Positions 20,740 to 31,764 of a DNA stretch of 64,000 bases are shown here, in pieces. A program made the translations under genes and the position numbers. The notes beneath the pieces are model-generated. The model was not told where the DNA came from. It ran no database searches and worked only from the letters and a program-made list of their open reading frames with translations. The first letter of the stretch is position 1. The number at the start of each line of letters is the position of its first letter. Source of the stretch: Cephalopachus bancanus (lineage: Eukaryota; Chordata; Mammalia; Primates; Tarsiidae); the NCBI GenBank assembly GCA_027257055.1, contig JAPVLO010000138.1:2728001-2792000 (forward strand). Reading direction: 5' to 3'.

Positions 20740-21300
20740 GGCCGAGTAAACTGATTTTGGTCCTGAACCATACATCTCAGTTCCTGTTCTGGAGGTTCTG
20801 GTGTCAGGCAGAACAGAATTGGAATCAGAACTCCATCAGGTCTGGTGACATCATTTGTGGGGCTCCACGCAAAAGGAAAATGACTGGCACTGGCAGGGAC
20901 TCACAGCTGCCACACTCCCGCCTCCCAACTCCACCCTACCACCGTGCCCCACAAGGCAGACGGGGGGACCTGAAGCTGAGGATGCATCAAATATGGAGAC
21001 ATCAGCCCAAGAGGCAGTGGGGGTGCCAGTCCCAAGAAAGAAGGCCACTGCCTCTCCCCACACCCCGCCAACACCTGTCACCCCCTCCTCCCACCCCGGC
21101 AGAGGGTGGCGGTGAACAAGGAGAAAGGGGCAACCTGGTGAGGTCAAGGGAACCAGGGGCAAAGAGCAAAGGTGGATCAGAATTGAACTGAGGCCACAGC
21201 CCCTGGGCTCGTGCCGGGCGACCCGGTCGACTTCATTCCAAAATATAAACTCAAAAGCGAAATGACTAAGACTGTCAAGGGAGCAACCGCTGGGCATTCA
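20740..21300. other. GC-rich island, overlapping open frames, identity unknown
   Basis: Strong local GC rise. Frames of 144 (plus, 20757-21191), 86 (plus, 20855-21115) and 148 codons (minus, 20851-21297) are open simultaneously. That is expected when GC-rich sequence lacks stop codons and argues against any single one being real. The plus frames are Pro/Arg/Gly-rich and low-complexity. The TGGGGCTCCACGCAAAAGGA segment may belong to an old interspersed repeat. An LTR, CpG-island relic or pseudogene are alternatives. Confidence 0.25.
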
Positions 21301-22914
21301 GCCACAAGTGTGGGACGTTTTGTGCCTGATCACACGAGTGTACTTCCATTAATTATTGCATAATGAGATATGACGCCCTTGCAAGTTCATGAATCTAAGC
21401 CCCCCTTTACACAGTGATGAAGTGTAGTTGATGACATTTATCTCAAAAAGTTTGGAAGTCACAATAGTCTTCATAAAGGCAATTAGCCATGTTCCTGACT
21501 ATCTATTTTTCGATTTCCTGCAGTTTCTTCCAGGATGAAATCAAGAAGTTGTATCCCTACCATAAAGAACTAAATGTCATTTTCATATTCTTAAATTGAG
21601 ACCAGATTCCTTTTTATTATGAACTTTGTCAGTGGTTGGATCATACATTATCCTAAAGAGATGTCCAAATCAGAGGTAAATTGAATTAGAACCATTCTGG
21701 ATCCTGGTGGATAGATCTACCCCCACATACACACACTTAATAGCTAGTCTGTACCCACTGGGCCTGCACATTGTAAAGCAAATTAGAAACATTCCTTGGG
21801 CATTGTCAAACTTTTGCATTAGCTATGGTGTGCTAGTGCAAAAGATTCTACAGGGATAATTTTTGGGTTACAAGCACCAAACCTATATCAAAGCTACAGT
21901 AAACCTACAATTATCCTAGAGATTATTCTCCAGGATTCTGACAGGCAGGAAAGGAGGTATCCCCTTTATTATCAGCAAAGAAGTCATCATGCATCCACTT
22001 GGCCAGATGGATTCCCTTCTGGTGTTCAGCTTCTTTGGGGACATTTTTGTGATTCCAGACAACCAACTCACAGTGTTAGGAAAGAAGACAATAATCCTAT
22101 TCTGTTACCAAAAAAGCTAAGACTGTGAATAAACTTAAAGCACTCTTAAAAGTACTTTAGCAAGAAAACTATCTCATTCATGAAGATGTTGGTGGTTTTT
22201 GACATAAGGAGAGATATTTTCTTTTTTAAGTTTCTGTATTTTATGCTGAGTCATGTAATAATGTATCCTAGTAAACAATAATCACTCAGAAGATTTTTTT
22301 CTTCACACTCAGCTGTCACACTCAGCTTTTATTTGGAAAACAATCTGTTTTAATATCCGTAAGTGGTTGATTATATAATAAAAACTGGGCATTTGTTGTG
22401 AACAATAGAAGTATCCAGTAAGTGCTAAATTAAGGTAAAGTGGCAGAATTCTTTAATGTTTTGAATTTAGCTTGCAATTTATTAAACACTGATATTTATT
22501 GGTATGCTGACATCTCCCATCAAATTATAACTCCAAGCTATATTTGTAATGACCCTCTCTCAGAGAAGCTGACAGCATCATGAAGGAATAATTCACTGAT
22601 CCTCCAGATTGTTCCCTGAGGAAAAATTTGAAAATTATATGTATCAACTCCATCTTACATCTATAGCTAAGGGTCATAGAGTTTGAGCTAGGCACTAGAG
22701 AAATAGAGAAATAATAAATCAGAGACTTTTTTGTCCTCTTGCACTCCCATATCTACTCGTTTCTAGCCTTAGTTCTGTAATTATAAATTAATGATGGTAA
22801 CTTTTAACTTTAAGTTATTAATATAGTATTCTTTCAACAGAATAATTTGTGGAGTATTGCAAGAGCATTTCGTATCAGTGAGTTGTAAATTTTTTTTAAA
22901 TAAGAAACATCAGC
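21301..22914. other. Long stretch without recognisable feature
   Basis: About 1.6 kb of AT-rich sequence; I see no gene or named repeat. Confidence 0.4.
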
Positions 22915-24639
22915 AGAAAAAGAGAAGCAGAGGAAGGAGTTGAGGTGGCCAACACTGCCACCGTTGCTACAGCTCCTCGACTTCTTGGAGCTTGTAACTT
23001 GGAGCCTGCATGCACTAATTTGTCGCTGCTATGGTCTGAGTAGCTCCAAAGTTTTCACCATAGGACAGAAAAAGCAATTGAGGCTTCCAGACAAGAGGGC
23101 GACGGAACAGGTTGGACTATGAGAGTCTCCCCAAAAGCAAGTGTCCATAAAGACTCTCTGCATGAGTGGGTGTGTGCTGGTGGGTGAGTGAAGGTTCGAC
23201 TGAGGTGAGACATGCGTTCATGCACCCGGGGTTCTCCTCTGGAGGTGACTGCAACCCCCACGCCCCCCCATGCACTGAAATTGGAGACCCCGGCGTGCAG
23301 GATCGTCTGCCATTCTAAGGGCCCTCTTGAGAGGAGGCAGCAGAGAACAACCACCCCTCACCACCTGGCACCCGGCTTTTGCCATCACCTGCAGCAGCAA
23401 ATGGCATGAGCAGGAGGAACCGTGGAGAAGGTGGGTGGTTGAAATGGAATAGAGCTCCAACTCCAGTGACGAGAGATCAGCAGGCGCTATCTTCTCAGTC
23501 CCAGGGCTGGGCAGAGACTTGTTTTGCCCTGCCCAGCTCCACCCAGACTCCATCTTGAGACCCAGAGACTATCCTTTCATCTGACTCGGAGAGACAGAGG
23601 CCCCTCCCCCACACTGGAAGAGGCACGGACACATCAGATCTGAGTGAGAGACTTGACAGCAGCAGCAGCAAGTAGGGTGAGTCTGGATCTGATCCATCCT
23701 CCTCCCACAGTAGTCCATGGGGCACCTGACCCACGGTGAGAGCAACCCTGTCAGCCTGCACTGAGAGCAGAGGGGAGGGGCTGGAGGCCAGAGCTGCTCC
23801 CTAAGGTGGAGACGCTAGCCAAAAGGAACCTGGAGCTATAGAAACGGCCATGGAGTGAGCTTTTTCTCTTCTTCTTTGTTTTTTGTTTTAGTTTTTGCTC
23901 TTTTTCTTCTCTCTTTCTGTTTTTGTTTACATTTTTGTACTTGCTTTGTTTCTGTTATTTTCTTTTTTTTTTTTTTAGATTTTCTGCTTGTAGGTAGGCA
24001 TTTTTGAGGGAGAGTACACCAATGGGGGGCTTGTTTCTTTGTTTGTATGATTGTCTGTATGTTTTTTTTTTCTGTCTTTGTTTCTCTGCTTATTTGTTAG
24101 TTGGTACACCTGTCTGTTTTCCCTCTTCTTCTCTCTCTCTCCTTCCTTTCATCTTCCTCCTTCCTTTTCCGGTTCTTTTCTTTTTCTTATCTCATTTTGC
24201 TTTTAGGGGGCAAACAGACAAACCCCTGCATAGACAGATTGTAAGATGGTGGGAAGTGGGTTCCAGGGGCCCACACACCTGTCAGCAGATACCTGTCAGA
24301 AGCTATAAATAGCTTCTGAAGCACAGTTCCCCCCTTAATTAAATCTCAAAACTGCAAAAAGCACAGACCCCCATTCCTGGTCCAGCTTCAGAATTGAACA
24401 AAGTCAAAGGATCTACATAAGGAAGAACAAGAGATTGAGCAAACAGAAATAAAAGTTATCCACCATCACTGAGCAGCAGAATTAAAGTAGAAGTTAAAAA
24501 AAAAAAGTAGGGGGGGGGAACCTTCACAAATGAAGAAAAACCAAAGGAAGAACATGAGTCTCACACAGACCCCTGGGAGGTCAGCCACTAAGAATACAGA
24601 CTTCAGAATGCAAACAATGAAGAGACCCTAGAATGACTG

Positions 24640-25470
24640 GTCTCAAACCACAAAACCAGATATCAAGATATTTATAGAAAGAATAAATAGAAATGAGGAG
24701 AGGAAAGAATGGAGTTTATAACTGAGATAACAGCAATAAAGAATACAGTGAATGAAATAACAAACTGATAAGCATGGAAAGTAGAATTAACCAAGCAGAA
24801 GAATCTCATAATTTGAAGATCAAAATATGGAACTAACCCAAACTGTTAAAAAAAAAAAATAGAAAAGAAGCTTAAAAAGACAGAACAAAACCTCCAAGAG
24901 ATAAGCAATTATTTCAAGAGGTCAAACCTAAGATTAATTGGAATCCCTGAGGCAGATAGAGAGACAGAGACCACCCACCCTGGAACAAACATTCCATGAA
25001 ATTATCCAAGAAAATTTCCTTCATCTCATCTGTAATGTGACCATTCAAACACAAGAGATTCAGAGGACCACTGCAAGACAGCAAATGAGAAGAACAACTC
25101 CTAGACACATAGTAATTTGCTTACACAGAGTAGGCATAAAAGAAAAATCCTAAAGGCAGGGCAGCAAGAGAGAAAGGTCAGACTACCTTCTATATTAGAA
25201 TAGCAGCAGACTTATCAGAAACACTTCAGGCTAGGAGAATTTGGAGCCCAGTCTTCAAAGTTCTCAAAGATAAACAGTTTCAACCAAGAAATACCTACTC
25301 AGCTAAGTTGTTTCATCAGTGATGGAGAATTAAAATCCTTCTCAGACATTCAATTCCAAGAGTTTATGCTGCCTCCAGACCAGTTCTACAAGAAACAATT
25401 AAGAAAGTATTAAACACAGAAGAAATGGAAAAAAAGAATGACCACGCCCTTTCCAAGAATGCAGGAAAAA
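24640..25470 (+). pseudogene. L1 ORF1 remnant in the half-L1
   Basis: Order of homology to L1 ORF1 (RNA-binding trimeric chaperone). A charged, coiled-coil-like coding stretch lies at about 24660-24900. The segment ISNYFKRSNLRLIGIPE is readable near 24904-24950. A 71-codon open piece (24938-25153) includes FHEIIQENF, IQTQEIQR and TPRHIVI, the RRM/C-terminal-domain junction. After a stop near 25151, ARERKGQ-type sequence and GISAKLFHQ-equivalent nucleotides (AGAAACACTTCAGGCTAGGA, CAGTTTCAACCAAGAAATAC) continue in other frames to about 25450. Several frameshifts and stops make it inactive. Confidence 0.75.
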
Positions 25471-25710
25471 CATTGAAAACATACATGAATCAACCCCAAA
25501 ATCAAAAGAAATACAACAACAACAACAAAAGAAACATCAATTTTTTTCACAGATTTATTATGTTTACAAAGAATTCAAGAAAGCACATGGATTCCTTGAC
25601 ATACTTTACACATCACTATTTATTCCTTAAATTTCACAGATACTTTTAATACTATTAAATGGAACTTTTTAAAAAGTTATAATTATCAGCAGACCAATCA
25701 AACAATCTCT

Positions 25711-25927
25711 AGTGATCTATCACAAAACAAAGAGCTGAGTACCACATGTTCTCATAAGTAGACCTTGAACAACTATCATAATACTTTAAGAAAAGAATTG
25801 GCAGTAGTAGGAAACTGCCATGGGAGAGGTGAGGACACAGCTCATCAACAAGGGTACCTACATAATGAGCATTCGTATACCTAACCCTGAATTGTACCCC
25901 ATATCTTTAAAATTAAAAAAAAAAAAA
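25711..25927 (+). mobile_element. L1 3' end of the half-L1, with the last ORF2 codons
   Basis: From 25711 the frame reads SDLSQNKELSTTCSHK then stop (to about 25761). This lines up with the final ORF2 codons of the L1 at 5695-5755 (LSQKQRTEYHIFSLI, stop). The 3' UTR that follows contains one G-rich unit, GAATTGGCAGTAGTAGGAAA, and ends CCCTGAATTGTACCCCATAT before the A tail. The half-L1 therefore joins ORF1-side sequence to the extreme end of ORF2. Confidence 0.8.
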
Positions 25928-25959
25928 TTTAAGCAATTCAAAATAAAACAAAAATAAAG

Positions 25960-26410
25960 AAGGAAAGGAATTTGGCTCACAAACTGAACAAGCCAGGGAT
26001 TCAGGGTCTCACAATGTCAGAAATCTTTCTCCACATTCTCAGCTCTGCTTTCCTCTGTGTCTGCTTCATTATCAAACCTTCATTATTTTTATAGAAATAA
26101 GGCAGATACCAGTAACTCCAGGCTTATATCTTGCTAACTGAATAATGCCAACAGACAGAAAACCTCTTTTTCAATAGTTTCTACAAAAATTCTGAATTGA
26201 GCGTTATTGCAACTCTTGGTTAGTCAGCCTGAGGCATGGTCACAACCCAGAAGCTGAGTATGTGGCCAGACTCACATGAACCACAGGAGAAAATTCCCTA
26301 AGGAACTAAACAATAGTTCCCTAAGGAAAGTTAGGGTGCCTTTATTGGGAAGGAGGCAATTTAATTCCCCATGGGGAAAAACAAAAAATGTCCTCTATAG
26401 TTTAACTATA
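25960..26410 (-). mobile_element. Old mammalian interspersed repeat, family not named
   Basis: Has the feel of a common mammalian repeat: CTCAGCTCTGCTTTCCTCTG, GTGTCTGCTTCATT, CTCCAGGCTTATATCTTGCT, AATAGTTTCTACAAAAATTC. I recognise the order but cannot fix the family. Strand is uncertain. Confidence 0.35.
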
Positions 26411-27159
26411 GAAATAGATGAATCTTAAAGACCCTGTATGCATCTTGATAATTTATTATTAGATTATTTTTACTTAAAATATAGTGTAAATGTCTGGTAG
26501 CTTTCCAATTTGTCCCTCATATTTTCTTTTGGAAATATGACATATCTTTTAAATGAAAGGTACTTAATCCATTTTCTTGTATTCAACTGCGTTGAAAGTG
26601 TACAGTTCTTCCTTTGACTTAAGGCAGACAAATATTATCATGTTATGGTTATCATTATTGAAGAATATTTTATCTCTTATGTACTATCAGTGTGCTTTAT
26701 TTCTATTTACTTAATATTTTCAGAATTTATTTTATCTGTTTGAACACTATCTGAAAATAATAACTGAGATTATTGAACAATTTCTTTCATAACACGAAAA
26801 GCTTATTTACTTTAAGATCTCTGGAAAGAAACCAGATTCAAACCTTTAAAAATATTCACTCATTAAATAATAAAGAAAAAGATTATTAATAATAAAGAAA
26901 AAGAAATATTAATGGCATAATAATTATGAATAGGAATTGGCCATTAGAAAGAAAAGATGGTAAGGGATGAATCAGTTGGAGTCAATGCTGGAGGAAACAG
27001 CTACTTAGCAAAACACCACTCCTAAAATGTTCTAGCTCTTCTCAATGGGAGAGGGATCCTTCCAGGAGCAGGATGCATATCTCCCCTTTGCTCTATATTT
27101 CATCGCTTCCAACCATTTCGAGGACCTTAATCCACCCCTACCCCTCTCTATCTGCAACC
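26411..27159. other. No recognisable feature
   Basis: AT-rich; a short AATAAAGAAAAAGA repeat occurs twice at 26868-26903. No gene. Confidence 0.4.
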
Positions 27160-27370
27160 TCTCTCAACGCTCAAGTACTTACAATCGCTACTTCATTTTC
27201 CATCTCTATAATTTTGTCATTTTGAGGCTATATAAATGGAATAATACATCATGTGAAACTTTGTGATTGGCTTTTTTTACTCAACGTAGTATCCTTGAGG
27301 TCCATTCAAGTTATGAGCTATATCAATAATTTTCCTTTTTATTGCTGTAATCGCCTTTTGTTGCTTCGTA
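27160..27370 (-). mobile_element. Old L1 3' UTR fragment
   Basis: TTTTGAGGCTATATAAATGG, AATAATACATCATGTG, then TTTTTACTCAACGTAGTATC and TCCATTCAAGTTATGAGC are the reverse-read L1M 3' region. Decayed. Confidence 0.6.
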
Positions 27371-27713
27371 GCGGAAGAGTTTTACACTTAAATTTTCACA
27401 AAATCCACCCCATGGACATGAAAACCAACTGAACTGTACACATGCATTATGAAAATAATAGATAAGAAAACATAATTGGGATAGCTCCAATTTCTTCAAC
27501 TCTGATCATCTTTTTTAATAGCAAAATCTAGAAAGAAGGGATAGCTTCCTCCATGCTATCCTCTGAATGTATCTAAAAGCTTCCTTCTTTCCAATTAAAC
27601 ACATCTAGATTTTCCTTAGTCCCTGAAATTCCTATTGTTAATCAATCCTTTTAATCAAGCGTGGCAATGAGAATTCTTTACTTACCATTGCATTATATTT
27701 TTGAAAGGATATA

Positions 27714-27883
27714 GAGAAACTGAAAAAAAAAATTTTTTTTTTTTTTTTTGAGTTGGAGTCTCACTCTGCTGCCCAGGCTGGAGTGCAGTGGCACACTCAC
27801 AGCCAACATAGCCTCGACCTGCCGGGCTCAGGCGATCCTTCCACCTCAGCCTTCAAAGTAGCTGGAACTACGAGAAACCGAAA
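27714..27883 (-). mobile_element. Alu right-arm insertion, 5'-truncated, with target duplication
   Basis: Minus strand. The T tail (27733-27749) and right arm end at GTAGCTGGAACTAC near 27871. Target duplication GAGAAACTGAAA (27714-27725) and GAGAAACCGAAA (27872-27883). The left arm never inserted. Fairly young. Confidence 0.9.
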
Positions 27884-28886
27884 TATTAATCCATTCTCCC
27901 AGTAATTGTATTAACAAATATATGAAGGTGCAAGAAGAATTAAGGAAGGACTCTGGTCAGTGGGATAACGAGTTGTAAAAAATGCATTCCTTATGGTATT
28001 GAAAATTCTAGATTTCTGTGATGCTTAATGACTTTAAGAATTAAACTACAGTAGATTTCATCTTTTGAAGATTTCCTAACGTCTGCCCCTACCTCATTCC
28101 TAGTCACTATTTTTTCCCCTCCTCCTAAAATTAGAAGTTGATTACATTGGAAAAGAATCTCTTCATCCCCATTAAGTTTCCACTGAATACTGTCTCTTCT
28201 GGAAAATGAAGAAACTTTGATTATCCATTTACTAACTCAAAACAACAGATTTTATAAAGAGGTTCAACACATTGGTTGATGTAAGTTATGAAACATCACA
28301 TACGCCACCTAAGAATTTCAAATATCTAGGATTTTACTTCAGTAAAATTAACTTCCTGGAGAAGTAAACTCCAAAATAAGGGCAAATACTAAGTTATTAA
28401 AGTCAGAAAAATAAAAATGAAATATTACCCCATAAATAACATGTGAAATATTACCTCAAAAATAACATATATGATGACTCTAAAATTTTTGTAGCAAAAG
28501 AGAACCCAAATTCTTTCTGGAAGAGAAACAAGAGACTAGAAATCTCTACAGATCACAAATCAGGAAACTGTTTAAGACTTACTATTTATGAAACAACCTT
28601 TTGGCACACCATTGCCAGTGGGTGAGAAACATTTCCCCAGGAAAAAATAGATCCTCCTCAATCAGAGGCCAGACTCAAGTAATTTTTAAAAGCCAAAAAA
28701 TTTCTCTAAGAGCCATAAAACAACATTCAACTCCAGAATTGAAACAACATGCTTTATAGATGTTGTAGTCAGGTCTCAGTGAGGCAGTATTGTGATCAAA
28801 GTTTCCAGTCAGCCAAGTTTTTGTAACCTCTGCCTTCAAAATGTACAGACTCCATTATTCAAGTGGACCTTCTGAGGTTTGAAATT
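27884..28886. other. No recognisable feature
   Basis: AT-rich; a short imperfect repeat of AATATTACC(C/T)CA-AAATAACAT lies at 28421-28467. The frame at 28443-28625 has no domain. Confidence 0.4.
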
Positions 28887-28887
28887 A

Positions 28888-29180
28888 CGTGGCTCAGCCT
28901 GTAATCCCGCACCTTTGGGAGGCTGAGGTGAGTGGATTGCCTGAGCCCGCGGGTTCGAGTCGAGACCCCCCTGGGGAGCGAGACCTCATCTCTACAATAA
29001 ATAAATAAATAAATAAAATAGCCGGGTGTGGTAGCACGCACCTGTAGTTCCAGCTACTCGGAAGGCTGAGGCGGAAGGATCACTGGAGCCCAGCAGGTTG
29101 AGGCTGCGGTGGCCGGGAGCGGCTACTGCACTCCAGTCTGGGCGACAGAGTGAGACTCCAACTCAAAAAAAAAAAAAAAA
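28888..29180 (+). mobile_element. Alu, near full length, young
   Basis: Lacks the first ~12 bases and begins ACGTGGCTCAGCCTGTAATC. CpG-rich, with an (AAAT)n-expanded mid linker at 28997-29019 and a pure A tail at 29165-29180. The arm junction GGGGAGCGAGACC belongs to the 5-bp-deleted type. The B box GGTTCGAGTCGAGACC contains a small local duplication. Confidence 0.93.
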
Positions 29181-29664
29181 GAACAATCTCAGAAACAGAA
29201 ATATTAGTAAAAGCAAAAGCCAAGATAACTTATAAAATCTTTTTGTGTGTGCCAGTGGTCTTAAAATAATGTGGGTTAAAATTATTTTGACTACTTAAGG
29301 GAACGTTGACATGCTTAGCTGGAGTCTGTTCATAATGTTATTTGCTATTTCATACATTACATTCCAAGATATTAAATGGGAGTTGTGTTCTTCCTGAGTG
29401 TCCTCTATGATTATGTCAAATGGGTGTAGCATATGTGTTGTTTCCAAGTACCTTGTGAACAAATATAATAAATTTCTTGCCATACCTATCACAAAAGCAT
29501 ATCACTGGCCCTTCACGCGTGGCATAGACTGTCTCCTACTACACCAAAAATAGAAAATAAAAATTTAAAAACTTACTATTACCATGCATTGCCCAAGTTC
29601 TCATTCTCTGAGATAATATATTTTAATTGGAGGTGGAAAATGTATTCTCCTTTGAAAAGATCAT
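29181..29664. other. No recognisable feature
   Basis: AT-rich spacer; the minus frame 29295-29492 is motif-free. Confidence 0.4.
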
Positions 29665-29775
29665 TTGGGCATTTTCACTCTGTAATTCATCCACTGGATT
29701 ATAAATTTCGTAGGATCGTAAGTTTTATTAATCACCAAATACCCAGCACTTAGCACACAACAGGCAGTCAATTCT
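29665..29775 (+). mobile_element. L2 LINE 3' end (short)
   Basis: TTATAAATTTCGTAGGATCG, then CCAAATACCCAGCACTTAGC, ACAACAGGCAGTCAATTCTT: the L2 terminus. Confidence 0.5.
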
Positions 29776-29989
29776 TCAGATGTTTTTTGTTAGAGCACTG
29801 TGTGCTAGCATTCTTCCAGGGCTAGGGGTAAGGAGTCAACCGAAGTTCCTGTTCTTGTGGATCTGATGTTCTCATGAGGAGAAGACAGACATAGTAAACA
29901 GGTAATTAAATTGATAGTGAGTTACAAAAAGGTGGTATGAAAACAATGCAGAATGAGAGAATGTCGACTTTATGCAACTTTTTAATTTA

Positions 29990-30115
29990 ATAAATGAGAA
30001 AAATAAGACTCATTAAAGGGCAAATGACTCTTCTGAATTACCCAACTAAGTAGCAACATAGCATTTCAATTCGTTTTTTTAAAACTACAAATCCAGTGTT
30101 ATCTCCACAATGGAG
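29990..30115 (-). mobile_element. MIR-like SINE remnant
   Basis: Reverse MIR order: GAGAAAAATAAGACTCATTA, then CAAATGACTCTTCTGAATTA, CCAACTAAGTAGCAAC and an ATCCAGTGTTATCTCC end. Confidence 0.4.
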
Positions 30116-30814
30116 TAATGGCTTTCCATGCTGGAACTGGAAAGAGGACCCTGTTGGGTAATGCTACAAACGTCTTTTCTTGAACATGAAGTATGAATTC
30201 ACATTTCATTAAAATAAAAGTTATTTAAGGCGAGTAATTATATTTTAATTACACAAGAAGATTTGTTGCTTTTGAAAGAAAATTACAAGTTCTTCTTGTC
30301 GAAGTTGAATTTTATAGGGGTTTTATAGGAATTTTCTAGCAGACAGTGAAATGTTATGTTATGGCCAGTTACCCTTAATTTGCTGTAATTAAAATTAAAA
30401 TAATCTCATAGTGAGTATAGTCAGAAATATCAATGTTTCCAGATAAATATATTATTCCTTTTTAAGATATATAGGAAAAATAAAAACAAAAACAGCACAA
30501 ACATCCAAATATGAAAATGGGAGCCATGAATATAAGATTCATAAAATAATATACAAATGATCATTTAACCTATAAAAAATATAACCTCACTCAAAAATCA
30601 AAGAAATTCAGATTAAAAGACTAATGAATTACTATTTTTTTGTTCAGCCTTTCAAATTAACAAAATTTGGAGATAGTAATAATGATAATTATTATTGCAG
30701 GAGAGTTAATTGGCACAAATTTACTAGACAACATCTATCAATTACATTAAAAAATTACATAACTTAGACCAAGAAATTCCATTTCCAGAAATCTATTTTT
30801 TAAAGAATTTATGT
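30116..30814. other. No recognisable feature
   Basis: Very AT-rich; no gene. The 30620-30800 part could be decayed L1. Confidence 0.35.
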
Positions 30815-31006
30815 ACCTGTATTTTTCTCTTTTATTGACACATAATATTTTACATATTTATGATGTATATGTGAAAGTTTGTTACAGGCACAGAATGTGT
30901 GGTGATTGACTCAGGGTATTTGGGGTATCCATCACCTTATGTATTATTTTTATGTCTTGGTATCATCCAATACATTATTGCTAAATATAGTCACCCTAGC
31001 CTATTA

Positions 31007-31349
31007 TCAAGTGTTAGAACTGGCCGGGTGTGGTGGCTCACACCCGTAATCCTAGCACTTTGGGAGACCAAGATGAGAAGATCGCCTGAGCCCACGAGTT
31101 CAAGACCAGCCTAGGCAACATAGCAAGACCTCACCTCTACAAAAATAATAACTATTATTAAAATAAATAAATAAATTAACTGGGCATGGTGCACGTCCTT
31201 GTAGTCTCAGGTATTTGGGAGACTGAGGCAGAAGGAGCGTCGGAGCATAGAAGGTCAAGGCTGTGGTGGGTCATGACCATGCTATTGCCCTCCAGTCTAG
31301 ATGACAGAGTGAAAGCCTGACTCAAAAAAAAAAATGCAAATGTTAGAAC
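31007..31349 (+). mobile_element. Alu inserted in L1, with target duplication
   Basis: Older, ancestral-type Alu (GGCCGGGTGTGGTGGCTCAC). CAAGTGTTAGAACT before and CAAATGTTAGAACT after are the duplicated target. It therefore inserted into an already resident L1 and gives a minimum age for it. The mid linker is an expanded (AAAT)n. Confidence 0.92.
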
Positions 31350-31716
31350 TTCTAACTGCATGTTTGTACCCATAACCACCCTCTCCTAATTCCCCTCTCC
31401 CTATTGCCCACCCTTCCCAGTGAAGTTTTTTAGCTTCTATGTATGAGTGAGAAGATGCAGTATTTGTCTTTCTGTGTCTGGCTTATTTTACTTCACATGA
31501 TGACTCCAGTTACATCCATGTTGCTGAAAATAACACGATTTCCTCTTTTTATGGCCAAATATTCCATTGTGTATATATACCAAGTATCTCGATTCATTCA
31601 TCTGTTGATGAAACTCAGACTGATTCCCTATCTTGACTATTGTGAATAGTGTTGCAATAAACATGCTACTGCAGACATCTCTTCAATATACCGATTCTTT
31701 TCCTTAGATAGACACT

Positions 31717-31764
31717 CAGTAGTGAGATGGATCAGTAGTGAGTAGACTCAGTAGTGAGTACTGG
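31717..31764. repeat. 16-bp unit repeated three times inside L1
   Basis: CAGTAGTGAG begins at 31717, 31733 and 31749, giving a period of exactly 16. Probably a local replication-slippage expansion in the L1 ORF2 remnant. Confidence 0.8.

Larger units (their letters stand above)
22915..25927 (+). mobile_element. Half-L1 (HAL1-like) element, nearly complete, ~3 kb
   Basis: A GC-richer 5' region (22915-24000) and a T/CT-rich stretch (23860-24200) lead into an ORF1-derived region (about 24500-25500). After ~200 bp of unassigned AT-rich sequence comes the lineage-type L1 3' end (about 25711-25915) and a poly(A) tail (25915-25927). The ORF2 body, with endonuclease and reverse transcriptase, is missing, which is the definition of a half-L1. 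The 3' end matches the L1 copies at 5505, 10612 and 55876 in reverse, so it belongs to the younger local L1 lineage. Mobilisation would have needed ORF2 protein in trans. I could not establish a clean target duplication; AAATAAGAAAC upstream and AAATAAAGAAGG downstream are only weakly alike. The 5' boundary is uncertain by tens of bases. Confidence 0.72.

Noticed and set aside
20851..21297. 148-codon minus frame, the longest in the window
   Set aside because: Overlaps two plus-strand open frames in GC-rich DNA; low-complexity composition, so open by composition rather than selection.
22900..25945. Target-site duplication for the half-L1 (AAATAAGAAAC / AAATAAAGAAGG)
   Set aside because: Match too weak and A-rich to claim.
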